NCBI GenBank assembly: GCA_030150565.1
Contig: JASLFR010000102.1
Coordinates: forward strand, 1 to 16,375
Length of the DNA stretch: 16,375 nt
Source: Cardiobacteriales bacterium
GTDB lineage: Bacteria > Pseudomonadota > Gammaproteobacteria > Cardiobacteriales > Wohlfahrtiimonadaceae
Direction: 5' to 3'
The stretch's first letter is position 1. Each line of letters begins with the position of its first letter. The translations under genes were made by a program, and so were the position numbers. The notes below the pieces were generated by a model. It did no database searches and was not told where the DNA came from. It worked only from the letters and a program-made list of their open reading frames with translations. This document shows, piece after piece, positions 1 to 6,772 of this stretch.

Positions 1-1
1 C

Positions 2-184
2 ACCTCAGGCATCCGTATTGGAACGCCTGCCATCACCACCCGCGGGTTTAAAGAGGCAGAGTGTGATCTTCTTGCAAACTGGATCTGTGATGTTTTAGAT
101 AATATCGATGATGAATCAGTGATTGAACGCGTTGCAAGCAACGTAAAAGGCTTATGTGCTAAGTTCCCTGTTTACGCAAAATAG
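2..184 (+). CDS. glyA: Serine hydroxymethyltransferase, C-terminal end (partial)
   Basis: Only the last 60 codons are present; the gene enters from the left edge and ends at TAG 182-184. The frame begins TSGIRIGTPAITTRGFKE and ends KFPVYAK. The TSGIRIGTPAxTTRGF block is the conserved C-terminal signature of bacterial GlyA, which converts serine and tetrahydrofolate to glycine and 5,10-methylene-tetrahydrofolate using pyridoxal phosphate in the cytoplasm. The PLP lysine and active site lie outside the window. A hairpin terminator follows 27 bases after the stop, so glyA is probably the last gene of its transcript. The identity is secure from this one block; nothing can be said about the rest of the gene. 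Confidence 0.95.
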   Translation, partial: TSGIRIGTPAITTRGFKEAECDLLANWICDVLDNIDDESVIERVASNVKGLCAKFPVYAK

Positions 185-210
185 TTAAATAGATGCCCCA
201 TCTAAAAGAA

Positions 211-237
211 GAGCCGATCTTTTGATCGGCTCTTTTT
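211..237 (+). terminator. Intrinsic terminator of glyA, probably bidirectional
   Basis: A perfect 9-bp stem GAGCCGATC / GATCGGCTC (211-219 and 224-232) with a TTTT loop is followed by five T on the plus strand. Read on the minus strand the same stem is followed by TTCTTTTAGA, so it could also end the minus-strand metQ transcript that stops at 264. It sits between two convergent genes, as expected for a shared terminator. Confidence 0.9.
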
Positions 238-263
238 CGTCTACTTAAAGTTGAGTGAGAGTA

Positions 264-1082
264 TTACTCTCCCCGCTCTCCCCACACTTTAGGGAGAATA
301 AAGCCATCATAGAGCGGCTCAGAGCGGATATACGCTTCAAATTCAGGAGATTCATACGCCTCTTTAACCGCTTTAGCCCACGGCTTATCTGCATCCTCTC
401 CACGAATTACCATCACAACCACATGCTCCTCTGGAGTCTCTTCGATCACCAATCCATCGCTCATCTTCAAGCCTGCGTTCGCAACATAGTTACCATTAAT
501 GACCGCAAAATCGACATCCTCCAAAATGCGCAATCCTTGAGCGGCGTCCACCTCAACCACCTTGATTCCGATCTCTGTTGGAATGAGATCTGCCACACTA
601 AAACGGGCGACATCGATCTCATCTTTCACCTTCATCCAACCGATCGACTCTAAAATACGCGCCGCTCGCTCCCCATTGATAGGATCGTTAGGAATCGCAA
701 CCGTCATGCCCGCTTTCACCTCCTCTAATGAGTGGTGACGTGTGGAGCGGAGTGATTGAGGAGCGCTTGCTGTATCCACAAGTTTAACCATATTCATCCC
801 TAAATGGGGATTCATCTCACTCATATAAGCAACGCTCTGATGCCCTGCGATATCGATCTCCCCCTCTTTAAGAGCGGGATTAATCTGCATATTTTGGGTA
901 AAAATCTGCGCTTTAACCTTATACCCCTTCTCCTCCAAGATAGGGCGAATCCCCTTCTCAAATTGATCCACATAAGTGGATGGACCAAATCCGAAGATGA
1001 TCTCCTCCCGCTCCTCTTTCCCACATGCTACAAAGAGCATAGAGAGTAAGGTGACCACCACCCATTTTTGATACTTTTTCAT
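264..1082 (-). CDS. metQ: Methionine ABC transporter substrate-binding lipoprotein MetQ
   Basis: This is a 272-residue NlpA/MetQ-family protein. It is predicted to be a lipid-anchored receptor that delivers methionine (or a related sulfur compound) to the MetNI transporter. The N-terminus has KK, a hydrophobic stretch and a lipobox-like FVAC with the acylated cysteine at residue 20. Phe at -3 is slightly unusual. The mature part shows family blocks such as FGFGPSTYVDQF, NPHLGMNMV, TVAIPNDPINGERA and YVANAGL. The start is placed at ATG 1082 because GGAGGAG lies 5 bases upstream; an adjacent GTG at 1085 would be too close to it. This ATG shares one base with the TGA of the upstream flavoprotein gene, so the two are translationally coupled. 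metQ is last in the operon and is separated from metNI by the flavoprotein gene. Confidence 0.92.
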   Translation of the reverse strand: MKKYQKWVVVTLLSMLFVACGKEEREEIIFGFGPSTYVDQFEKGIRPILEEKGYKVKAQIFTQNMQINPALKEGEIDIAGHQSVAYMSEMNPHLGMNMVKLVDTASAPQSLRSTRHHSLEEVKAGMTVAIPNDPINGERAARILESIGWMKVKDEIDVARFSVADLIPTEIGIKVVEVDAAQGLRILEDVDFAVINGNYVANAGLKMSDGLVIEETPEEHVVVMVIRGEDADKPWAKAVKEAYESPEFEAYIRSEPLYDGFILPKVWGERGE

Positions 1083-2320
1083 CACAACTCCTCCTCTTTT
1101 AAGAGCGCATTTTGCGCCAGTTTAATAATCACCATATCTTCCATTGGCGGATTATGAAGCCCCGCCCGAACATCTCTGTAATATCGCTGAAGGGGATTAC
1201 TCGCAGAGAGTGAGCGAGCCCCAACAAGCCGCATCGCCAAATCTACCACTTCAAGCGCTCGCTCAATTAGACTCACCTTGACCGCAGAGAGTTGATCCCC
1301 CAGCTCCATCCGCTCATCATCAGAGGCGTTATCCCACTCTCGAGCAACCCCGTAGAGAAAATAGTCAGCCTCCATCAATTTAAGGCGCATCTTGCCAATT
1401 TTTTCCTGAACCGCTGGGAACTGTGCAATCGTTCCTGAAGCGAGACTATTGGGCGCATAATGGTTAGCAAAATTGAGCGCATACTCATACGCTGCAGTTG
1501 CAATACCGAGATAAACGGCAGGAATATGTAAAAGCCAACCAGCTGGGGTTCGCTTGCGCCGATCCTCCCTCTTAATAAGCGCAGAATCGGGAAGCCAAAC
1601 ATCCTCAAGCAGAAGATCATGACTCCCTGTTGCGCTCATCGCCACAGAATCCCACGTCTCAATCATGGAGACCCCCTCATAATGGCGACGCAGAAGAAAG
1701 TCCCCCACTTCAGGTAGTACCTCATCGGGGGAATCGATCGCTGCGCTGACCGAGATGTAATCGAGCATTGGAAGAAGCGTTGTAAATGTTTTACGCCCAC
1801 TAATCCGCCACCCCCTCTCTCCCGCCTCATTAAAGGCTCGAGTCGCTGTTGTTGCAGGTCTACCACCACGTGTGGGGCTCCCTGTTCCCGCTTCAGATCC
1901 TGCATGATTGGTGAGCGCCCCTCTTTGATGAATATCCTTCGCAAATTTCTCAAAGAGCGAAGAGGGCCAACGTCCATTCTCCCCAATATCTTTTGTAAGC
2001 CCCATATGCCAACCGATCGACAATGCTGTTGAGCCATCCATCTTGGCGATTAGAGCTTGAAACTTGAGCAGCTCTTCAAGCGAGATCCCCCCACCTCCCA
2101 ACGCTTTGGGGAGGGTTAAAGCGGTGTAACCTATCTTCTGCAACGCTTCAATATTCTCATAAGGGAAGCGCCCCTCCTCATCATTCCTCTTTGCAAATTT
2201 TTTAAATTGTTGTGCAACGACTCTTAACGCCTCATATCGCTCCTCAAATGTTGTGAGCGTTAAGAGATTAATCGATTCAATCCCCTCTAAAGTGGGGTGC
2301 GCTTTCGGTTCTTGCGCCAT
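1082..2320 (-). CDS. Acyl-CoA-dehydrogenase-fold flavoprotein, putative sulfur-acquisition oxidoreductase
   Basis: The 412-residue product has the acyl-CoA dehydrogenase fold in order: an N-terminal helical domain (FEERYEALR...), a middle beta domain (SEAGTGSPTRGG, ISGRKTFTTLLPMLDY), and a C-terminal four-helix domain ending with RYYRDVRAGLHNPPMED. ISGxKxFxT and RYYRDVRAxxHNPP resemble the branch that includes SfnB, DszC-like flavin monooxygenases and Bacillus YdbM more than classical fatty acyl-CoA dehydrogenases. These relatives are tied to sulfur scavenging, so FMN/FAD-dependent oxidation of an organosulfur compound is the likely role. That is inference; the substrate is unknown. The start was moved to ATG 2320, which has GGAG 6 bases upstream (2327-2330); the in-frame ATG at 2359 has no comparable site. 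The gene lies between metI and metQ and overlaps metQ by one base. Confidence 0.8.
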   Translation of the reverse strand: MAQEPKAHPTLEGIESINLLTLTTFEERYEALRVVAQQFKKFAKRNDEEGRFPYENIEALQKIGYTALTLPKALGGGGISLEELLKFQALIAKMDGSTALSIGWHMGLTKDIGENGRWPSSLFEKFAKDIHQRGALTNHAGSEAGTGSPTRGGRPATTATRAFNEAGERGWRISGRKTFTTLLPMLDYISVSAAIDSPDEVLPEVGDFLLRRHYEGVSMIETWDSVAMSATGSHDLLLEDVWLPDSALIKREDRRKRTPAGWLLHIPAVYLGIATAAYEYALNFANHYAPNSLASGTIAQFPAVQEKIGKMRLKLMEADYFLYGVAREWDNASDDERMELGDQLSAVKVSLIERALEVVDLAMRLVGARSLSASNPLQRYYRDVRAGLHNPPMEDMVIIKLAQNALLKEEEL

Positions 2321-2379
2321 AGAAAACTCCTTTTTTAAAGATGAGTTGAGTGATTCCATCCAAAAAGGGATAGAAAAAA

Positions 2380-2422
2380 GTGAATAGTGTGAATAGAAAA
2401 AGGTGAATCTAGCGATTCACCT
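2380..2422 (-). promoter_or_regulatory. Cluster of GTGAAT elements at the metI-flavoprotein junction
   Basis: On the plus strand GTGAATAG occurs at 2380-2387 and again at 2389-2396, nine bases apart. GTGAAT recurs at 2403-2408, and its inverse ATTCAC follows at 2415-2420. The last pair forms the terminator stem. In the minus-strand RNA the 5' arm of that stem could instead pair with either downstream ATTCAC copy. This could be a protein operator, a switchable RNA element or chance; no known regulator site was recognised. Confidence 0.35.
2397..2422 (-). terminator. Intra-operon terminator-type hairpin after metI
   Basis: A perfect 9-bp stem AGGTGAATC / GATTCACCT (2401-2409 and 2414-2422) with a 4-base loop is followed on the minus strand by a run of T (CCTTTTTC). 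It begins 12 bases after the metI stop and about 80 bases before the flavoprotein start. It should reduce transcription of the flavoprotein gene and metQ relative to metNI, or act as a regulated attenuator. Confidence 0.75.
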
Positions 2423-2433
2423 ATCAGAGAGAA

Positions 2434-3141
2434 TTAACGCAGACGGCGTGCCACCATATTTCCGATCATCTGGATCGATTGCACAATAATCACAAGAATG
2501 ATCACTGTATAGAGCATCGCAACACTATCGAAACGGTTATAGCCATGAGTGATGGCAAGATTACCAATTCCTCCCCCACCTACATACCCCGCCATTGCAG
2601 TAGCATCGATAAGGCCGATCGTTCCTGTGGTGAGTGCAAGCACTAACGAAGCGCGCGCTTCTGGAAGGACAAAGCGGGTAATTGTCTGCCAAGTGGTTGC
2701 CCCCATCGCATCTGCCGCTTCTAAAATTCCATCATCCACCTCTAAGAGTGCCGCCTCAATAAGACGCGCCAAATAGGGAGCAACAAAGACCGTTAATGGC
2801 ACAATAGCGGCATTAGTACCGATTGCCGTCCCCACGACAAAGCGAGTAAAGGGGATGATCGACACCAAAAGGATAATAAATGGGAGTGAACGCCCCACAT
2901 TCACAATTCCATTAAGCAGATTGTAGATGAGTGCATTCGGCTTCAATCCATTAGAGCGGGTTAAATAGAGCGTTATTGCAATCCCTGTAGCTAGAATCAA
3001 CCCAATCCCTAGCGCGATCCCCACCATCTGGAAGGTCTCTAAGGTCGCAATGAAGAATTGCTCTGCAGTGACTGATGTTTGAAAGGTCTCAGCGCCCCAC
3101 GCTTTAAGACTCGCTAAGCTATTAATCTCTGAAAAATTCAT
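2434..3141 (-). CDS. metI: Methionine ABC transporter permease MetI
   Basis: This 235-residue integral membrane protein is slightly longer than the roughly 217 residues of E. coli MetI. It has about five to six hydrophobic segments, for example around residues 38-60, 85-105, 110-125, 165-190 and 210-230. The ABC permease EAA loop is at about 141-162 (EAADAMGATTWQTITRFVLP) and contacts the ATPase MetN. The following TGTIGLIDATAMAGYVGGGGIGNLA block is typical of MetI. A dimer of MetI with two MetN forms the inner-membrane importer for methionine. The ATG lies two bases after the metN stop codon, so the pair is translationally coupled. A terminator-type hairpin follows the stop. Confidence 0.95.
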   Translation of the reverse strand: MNFSEINSLASLKAWGAETFQTSVTAEQFFIATLETFQMVGIALGIGLILATGIAITLYLTRSNGLKPNALIYNLLNGIVNVGRSLPFIILLVSIIPFTRFVVGTAIGTNAAIVPLTVFVAPYLARLIEAALLEVDDGILEAADAMGATTWQTITRFVLPEARASLVLALTTGTIGLIDATAMAGYVGGGGIGNLAITHGYNRFDSVAMLYTVIILVIIVQSIQMIGNMVARRLR

Positions 3142-3143
3142 GG

Positions 3144-4196
3144 TTATACCCCTCTCGCCTCTGAAATGATCTCTTTTGTTCGCTCTTGACGGATGCGCAC
3201 ACCCCGCTCAGAGAGGAAAGTGATCGCATCTTCTAGCGCATCAGCCTCCCCCTTCATCTCAACAAACATCGAGCCCAAAATAGAGCCATCGATCTCTGTC
3301 ATATTTGCGAAAAGGATATTAATCACCACACGCCCCTGCAGCATCAATTCATTAACAACAGGCTCTTTAGCTGAACGCCCTAAAAATTCGAAGCGGTAGA
3401 GATTATCGAGTACATCTTCATTTAGATTGGCTAAAACACGAGGAGGAATCTCATCCCCAATAATAGTATTGACGAAACTGCGAGTTGTAGGGTGAGTTGG
3501 ATTACCGAAGATCTCAAGCGTTGTACCGCTCTCTATCACACGCCCCTGCTCCATCACGGCGACTCTATTGCAGAGCTGCTCAACCACCTCCATCTGATGC
3601 GTCACCATAACGATAGTGATCCCCTGCTCCCGATTAATGCGGCGCAATAATTCTAAAATAGAGCGGGTGGTTTGAGGATCGAGGGCGGAAGTCGCCTCAT
3701 CACAGAGTAAAATAGTGGGATGATTTGCTAGCGCACGTGCAATACCGATTCTCTGCTTCTGCCCCCCTGAGAGCTGTCGAGGATAGCTTTCACGCTTATC
3801 GGGTAGTTCAACAAATGCTAGGAGTTCATCAACACGTGCTCTAATCTCACGTTTACTATATCGCCCTGAGAGCTCAAGAGGGAGCGCAATATTTTGGGCG
3901 ACTGTTTTTGTCTCAAGCAGATTAAAGTGTTGAAAGATCATTCCGATCTCTCTTTTCGCTGCTCTTAATTGGGATGAATTGTATTGGGAAAGTTTGTGAC
4001 CATTGACGATCACCTCCCCAGAAGTGGGGCTCTCGATATCGTTGATAAGGCGGATGAGGGTACTTTTCCCTGCGCCGCTATAACCGATAATTCCGAAGAT
4101 GTCGCCTGAATTGATCGTAAGATCGACGCCTTTCAGGGCTTCAAATGCTACCCCATTGCGGTGGTAGGTTTTACTAATATTCTCAAATTGGATCAC
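3144..4196 (-). CDS. metN: Methionine ABC transporter ATP-binding protein MetN
   Basis: This 350-residue cytoplasmic ATPase energises methionine import. Visible motifs are Walker A GYSGAGKST (38-46), signature LSGGQ (142-146), Walker B ILLCDE (162-167) and the switch histidine in VTHQ (H200). The C-terminal 80-90 residues match the NIL domain, which in MetN binds methionine and inhibits transport when the cytoplasmic pool is full. The start is a GTG at 4196 with GGAG 8 bases upstream (4205-4208). A short Met/Cys-rich ORF runs through this ribosome binding site and ends at 4183, inside metN in another frame. Expression is therefore probably controlled at the level of translation or attenuation. 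First structural gene of the metN-metI-flavoprotein-metQ unit. Confidence 0.96.
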   Translation of the reverse strand: MIQFENISKTYHRNGVAFEALKGVDLTINSGDIFGIIGYSGAGKSTLIRLINDIESPTSGEVIVNGHKLSQYNSSQLRAAKREIGMIFQHFNLLETKTVAQNIALPLELSGRYSKREIRARVDELLAFVELPDKRESYPRQLSGGQKQRIGIARALANHPTILLCDEATSALDPQTTRSILELLRRINREQGITIVMVTHQMEVVEQLCNRVAVMEQGRVIESGTTLEIFGNPTHPTTRSFVNTIIGDEIPPRVLANLNEDVLDNLYRFEFLGRSAKEPVVNELMLQGRVVINILFANMTEIDGSILGSMFVEMKGEADALEDAITFLSERGVRIRQERTKEIISEARGV

Positions 4197-4311
4197 GCTG
4201 TAAACTCCGTCTCTTTAGATGCTCATAACTAAAATTGTGATAATCGAATAGGCGACAACACACCATCATTTCAGGGCAACAATGATACATAGAAAGCATG
4301 CTCTTCATCAT
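4183..4311 (-). CDS. Met/Cys-rich leader peptide upstream of metN (candidate regulatory uORF)
   Basis: A 42-codon ORF starts at ATG 4311 and stops at TGA 4185-4183. AGGAG lies 8 bases upstream of the ATG (4320-4324). The peptide begins MMKSMLSMYHCCPEMMVCC: six Met and four Cys in the first 19 residues. The rest (RLFDYHNFSYEHLKRRSLQ...) has neither residue. The ORF passes through the metN Shine-Dalgarno and overlaps the first 14 bases of metN in a different frame. This arrangement is typical of leader peptides whose ribosome stalls when the encoded amino acid is scarce. It fits here because the downstream genes import methionine and probably process sulfur compounds. The reading frame and site are seen directly; the regulatory role is inference. 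I recognise no named family. Confidence 0.7.
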   Translation of the reverse strand: MMKSMLSMYHCCPEMMVCCRLFDYHNFSYEHLKRRSLQRDPI

Positions 4312-4365
4312 AATAAAAACTCCTAATTAGTAAGCTCGATGCAGCGGTACAATTTTGCATCTAAA
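4214..4365 (-). promoter_or_regulatory. Long-range complementary segments in the metN leader RNA
   Basis: Leader segment 4365-4357 reads TTTAGATGC on the minus strand. It is perfectly complementary to GCATCTAAA at 4222-4214, five bases upstream of the metN GGAG. Three more pairs (G-U, A-U, G-U) could extend the helix to 4211. The same upstream segment also contains GATGCA (4361-4356), which can pair with TGCATC at 4343-4338, just upstream of the leader ORF's AGGAG. The two pairings are mutually exclusive. A ribosome at the Met/Cys codons lies between the arms. A switch is inferred; only the complementarity is observed. Confidence 0.4.
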
Positions 4366-4381
4366 AAAGTATTATTTTCAT

Positions 4382-4402
4382 AAAAAGAGGGGAATCCTCT
4401 TT
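4382..4402 (-). terminator. Hairpin plus U-run at the 5' side of the met leader
   Basis: A 7-bp stem AAAGAGG / CCTCTTT (4384-4390 and 4396-4402) with a 5-base loop runs on the minus strand into CTTTTTATG. Since relA already has a stronger terminator at 4577-4609, this could be a backup for relA or an early attenuator in the metN leader. The stem is AU-rich at its base and only moderately strong. Confidence 0.4.
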
Positions 4403-4411
4403 AAGAGTGAC

Positions 4412-4426
4412 TGATTTATAAAATCA
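4412..4426 (-). promoter_or_regulatory. Palindrome containing a TATAAA box, possible met operon promoter/operator
   Basis: TGATTT-ATA-AAATCA is a perfect 6-bp-arm palindrome, and outer AGTG/CACT can extend it. On the minus strand it contains TATAAA, a good -10 match, about 110 bases before the leader ORF. I see no convincing -35 box 17 bases upstream. A regulator-dependent promoter is possible. The remainder of the 436-base gap (about 4434-4576) shows only AT-rich short inverted repeats, such as CTTTTTAT/ATAAAAAG at 4494-4514, and no convincing gene. Confidence 0.3.
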
Positions 4427-4576
4427 CACTTTTATGGGGAGCGCAACTCATTTCAAAAAAGTCGAAACACCCCATTCTTACGCCTTATTTGATCTTTTTA
4501 TAGATAATAAAAAGGTAGAAGATTGTAACGCTCACTCTAAGGGGAGAGAGCGCTTTTTCATAAAAATGGGGGCGAT

Positions 4577-4609
4577 AAAAAAAAGAGCGATGAGTCTCCC
4601 CACCACTCT
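4577..4609 (-). terminator. Intrinsic terminator of relA
   Basis: On the minus strand AGAGTGGTGGG and CTCATCGCTCT form an 11-bp stem, including three G-U pairs, closed by a GAGA tetraloop and followed by a run of seven or more T. It begins 24 bases after the relA stop codon. The wobble pairs are favourable only in the minus-strand RNA, which supports the strand assignment. Confidence 0.85.
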
Positions 4610-4632
4610 TCTCTCTTTAAGAGTAAAAATGA

Positions 4633-6708
4633 TTATTTACGAAAAGCGCTCAAGACAGCTGGCATCTGATTGAGGCGATCTAAAAGACGGCTCAACTGAT
4701 CGACATGCTGAATCTCCAGAGTAAAATCGAGAGAGGTAGTATCATCCTCCTCACTCTTCATACGCATATCGATAATCTTCAGCTGCTCTGAGGAGACGAG
4801 CAGGCTAATCTCTTGTAGAAGATCGACGTTTGGATACGCTTTCACATGGATATCGGCAAGCGCCCACTGCTCCTCATCACTCCCCCAATCCACCTCAACA
4901 TAACGCTCAGGATTTTGCTCCAACATATGTTGATAATTACTACAGGGAAGGCGATGAATGCTCACACCACGATTGACGGTGATAAATCCACCAATCAGAT
5001 CGGGGGGAGCGGGTTTACAGCAGGTCGCCATGCTAATTAAAAGATCGCCCACACCCCGCACTTTCACCCCCTGCCCCATCTCTTTTGCTTGTGGACGAAC
5101 CATCAATTCAGGATCGAAATTGGAGCGGGGACGCTCTCCTGGTAGACGAGCAATCACCTGACTCATATTGATATCTCCCGCCCCAACGTTGGCGTAGAGA
5201 TCATTGAGGCTTGTGCAGTGCAATTTACTCGCTAATTTTTTAAGCTCCTCCTCACTTAAACGCACATTTAGACGACTCAACTCCCGCTCAACCATCTGCT
5301 TTCCCGCAAGCTGATTACTCTCAAGCTCCTGAGCTCTAAACCAGCTTCTAATTTTAGAGCGGGTACGATGCGATTTGGTATACCCAAGATGGGGAGAGAT
5401 CCAATCACGGCTCGGTTGCGCAACTTTTCCCGTTAAAATCTCCACCTTATCCCGATTTTTAAGCTGATAAGTGATCGGGACAATCTTTCCATTCACCTTC
5501 GCCCCTCGAAAACGGTGCCCAAGCTCTGTATGAATTTTATAAGCAAAATCGAGCGGTGTTGATCCTGCTACAAGCTCCATCGCTTCGCCAGTAGGTGTAA
5601 TAACATAGACATGATCGCTAAAGATGCTCTCTTCTGGCAACTCATCACGATCCTCCTCAAGCGCTGCTTTAAGATGCTCACGCAACCAATTTAAATCCGC
5701 CTGATCGATAGAAGTTCCGCTCCCCTCTTTATATTTCCAGTGGGCGGCTACCCCAAGCTCTGCATCTTGATGCATCTTCACTGTGCGGATCTGCACCTCT
5801 AGGGTGAGATTTTCAGGGGTGAGCACAACGGTATGGAGGGATTGATACCCATTCGGTTTTGGGTTAGCGATATAATCATCAAACTCCTTAGGGATGGGGG
5901 TGTAGAGCTCATGAATCAGCCCCAATGTGCGGTAACAGTCAGCGATCGTTGGAAGTAGAATTCGTACGGCCCGAATATCAAAAAGCTCTTCAAAAGTGAG
6001 GTTTTTCTGCCGCATCTTCTTCCAGATACTGTAGATATGCTTTACACGTCCACTCACCTGCCCGCTGATGCTCTCTAAGCGCAACGCTTTTTGAATATCA
6101 TCGATCACTTTTTTAATATAGATCTCCCGATCTTCCCGCCGCCCATCGAGCTTTGAAGCGATCTCCCGATATGCAAGGGGCTCTAAAAAGCGCAAGCTGT
6201 AATCCTCAAGCTCCCACTTAATGCGGGAGAGCCCTAAACGATTCGCAATCGGTGCAAAAATGGTATTGGTATTTTTAGCGATTCGGCGCTGCTCCGCCTC
6301 CTGCCCATCTCGAGCATTACGCATCACTATCACCTGATAAGCGAGCATCACCACAATCGCCCGCACATCTTCTGCAAGCGCAAGGAACATTTTACGAAGC
6401 GTCTCCGCTGACGTTCCCGCCTCTTCATGCCCCGTCTTCAACTGATTGACGACACCTAAATTGGCGATAAATTTACGCAATCCTTGCGGCTGCTGCTCCT
6501 CCTCAAGCTCAGTAATAAAGAGAATAGCGGCCACTTGTGGGACAGTCTCTATCTCCATCTCATCGAGATAATAAGCAGTCTCTAATGCCATCTTAAAGAG
6601 AGGATGCTCTTTTTGTGCCATACAGAGCTCAAAATAGAGATCGGGCCAATGCCCCTCCTGCTCCTCTAGCCACTTTATCAGTCTGGATAGCGTTATGGTT
6701 TTCGACAC
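4633..6708 (-). CDS. relA: GTP pyrophosphokinase RelA ((p)ppGpp synthetase)
   Basis: This 691-residue long RSH protein transfers pyrophosphate from ATP to GDP/GTP on starved ribosomes, triggering the stringent response. Order: degenerate hydrolase region (1-190); synthetase (about 220-330) with GRVKHIYSIWKKM, ELFDIRAVRI and EFDDYIANPKPNGYQSLHT; TGS (about 367-427, VYVITPTGEAMEL); zinc-finger region with CC at 563-564 and C589; ACT/RRM (about 615-691). The EFDD motif (275-278) is the RelA form; bifunctional SpoT-type enzymes have a basic RxKD form. The hydrolase HDxxED motif is not visible, so the enzyme should be synthetase-only. GTG 6708 is chosen because AGGAGGG lies 5 bases upstream; a TTG at 6732 lacks such a site. 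It is slightly shorter than E. coli RelA (744 residues). A terminator follows. Confidence 0.95.
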   Translation of the reverse strand: MSKTITLSRLIKWLEEQEGHWPDLYFELCMAQKEHPLFKMALETAYYLDEMEIETVPQVAAILFITELEEEQQPQGLRKFIANLGVVNQLKTGHEEAGTSAETLRKMFLALAEDVRAIVVMLAYQVIVMRNARDGQEAEQRRIAKNTNTIFAPIANRLGLSRIKWELEDYSLRFLEPLAYREIASKLDGRREDREIYIKKVIDDIQKALRLESISGQVSGRVKHIYSIWKKMRQKNLTFEELFDIRAVRILLPTIADCYRTLGLIHELYTPIPKEFDDYIANPKPNGYQSLHTVVLTPENLTLEVQIRTVKMHQDAELGVAAHWKYKEGSGTSIDQADLNWLREHLKAALEEDRDELPEESIFSDHVYVITPTGEAMELVAGSTPLDFAYKIHTELGHRFRGAKVNGKIVPITYQLKNRDKVEILTGKVAQPSRDWISPHLGYTKSHRTRSKIRSWFRAQELESNQLAGKQMVERELSRLNVRLSEEELKKLASKLHCTSLNDLYANVGAGDINMSQVIARLPGERPRSNFDPELMVRPQAKEMGQGVKVRGVGDLLISMATCCKPAPPDLIGGFITVNRGVSIHRLPCSNYQHMLEQNPERYVEVDWGSDEEQWALADIHVKAYPNVDLLQEISLLVSSEQLKIIDMRMKSEEDDTTSLDFTLEIQHVDQLSRLLDRLNQMPAVLSAFRK

Positions 6709-6753
6709 TACAACCCTCCTTTTTTCGCGCAAAATAGATGAGATAGCGCTCTT

Positions 6754-6772
6754 TTATTCTTAGAAAGAATAA
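6754..6772. promoter_or_regulatory. Inverted repeat upstream of relA (operator candidate)
   Basis: TTATTCTT-AGA-AAGAATAA is a perfect 8-bp-arm inverted repeat with a 3-base spacer in the divergent relA / DsrE-family intergenic region. It overlaps the putative relA -10 box and start point, a usual place for a repressor. Its AT-richness lowers significance, and no known regulator motif was recognised. Confidence 0.3.

Noticed and set aside
255..653. 132-codon plus-strand ORF starting in the glyA-metQ gap
   Set aside because: It is antisense to metQ, which has a lipobox and full-length family similarity; the ORF product has no coherent domain.
1663..2037. 124-codon minus-strand ORF inside the flavoprotein gene
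   Set aside because: It is an alternative frame of the intact flavoprotein gene, with no start signal and a low-complexity Arg-rich product.
4197..4440. S-box (SAM) riboswitch, T-box or MetJ box upstream of metN
   Set aside because: No SAM-riboswitch core, no T-box consensus and no tandem AGACGTCT-type sites were seen by eye. The Met/Cys leader ORF is the better explanation.
4502..4555. Plus-strand terminator-like hairpin (CGCTC-A-CTC / GAG-A-GAGCG followed by CTTTTT)
   Set aside because: There is no plus-strand gene upstream for it to serve and the stem has an internal mismatch; probably chance in AT-rich spacer.
4434..4673. 79-codon plus-strand ORF in the gap between metN and relA
   Set aside because: It runs across the relA terminator and antisense into the relA 3' end, shows no recognisable domain and has no good ribosome binding site. 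Its sequence is explained by the structures on the minus strand.
4633..6708. SpoT rather than RelA
   Set aside because: The synthetase motif is EFDD (RelA type) and the HDxxED hydrolase motif is missing, so a bifunctional SpoT is unlikely.
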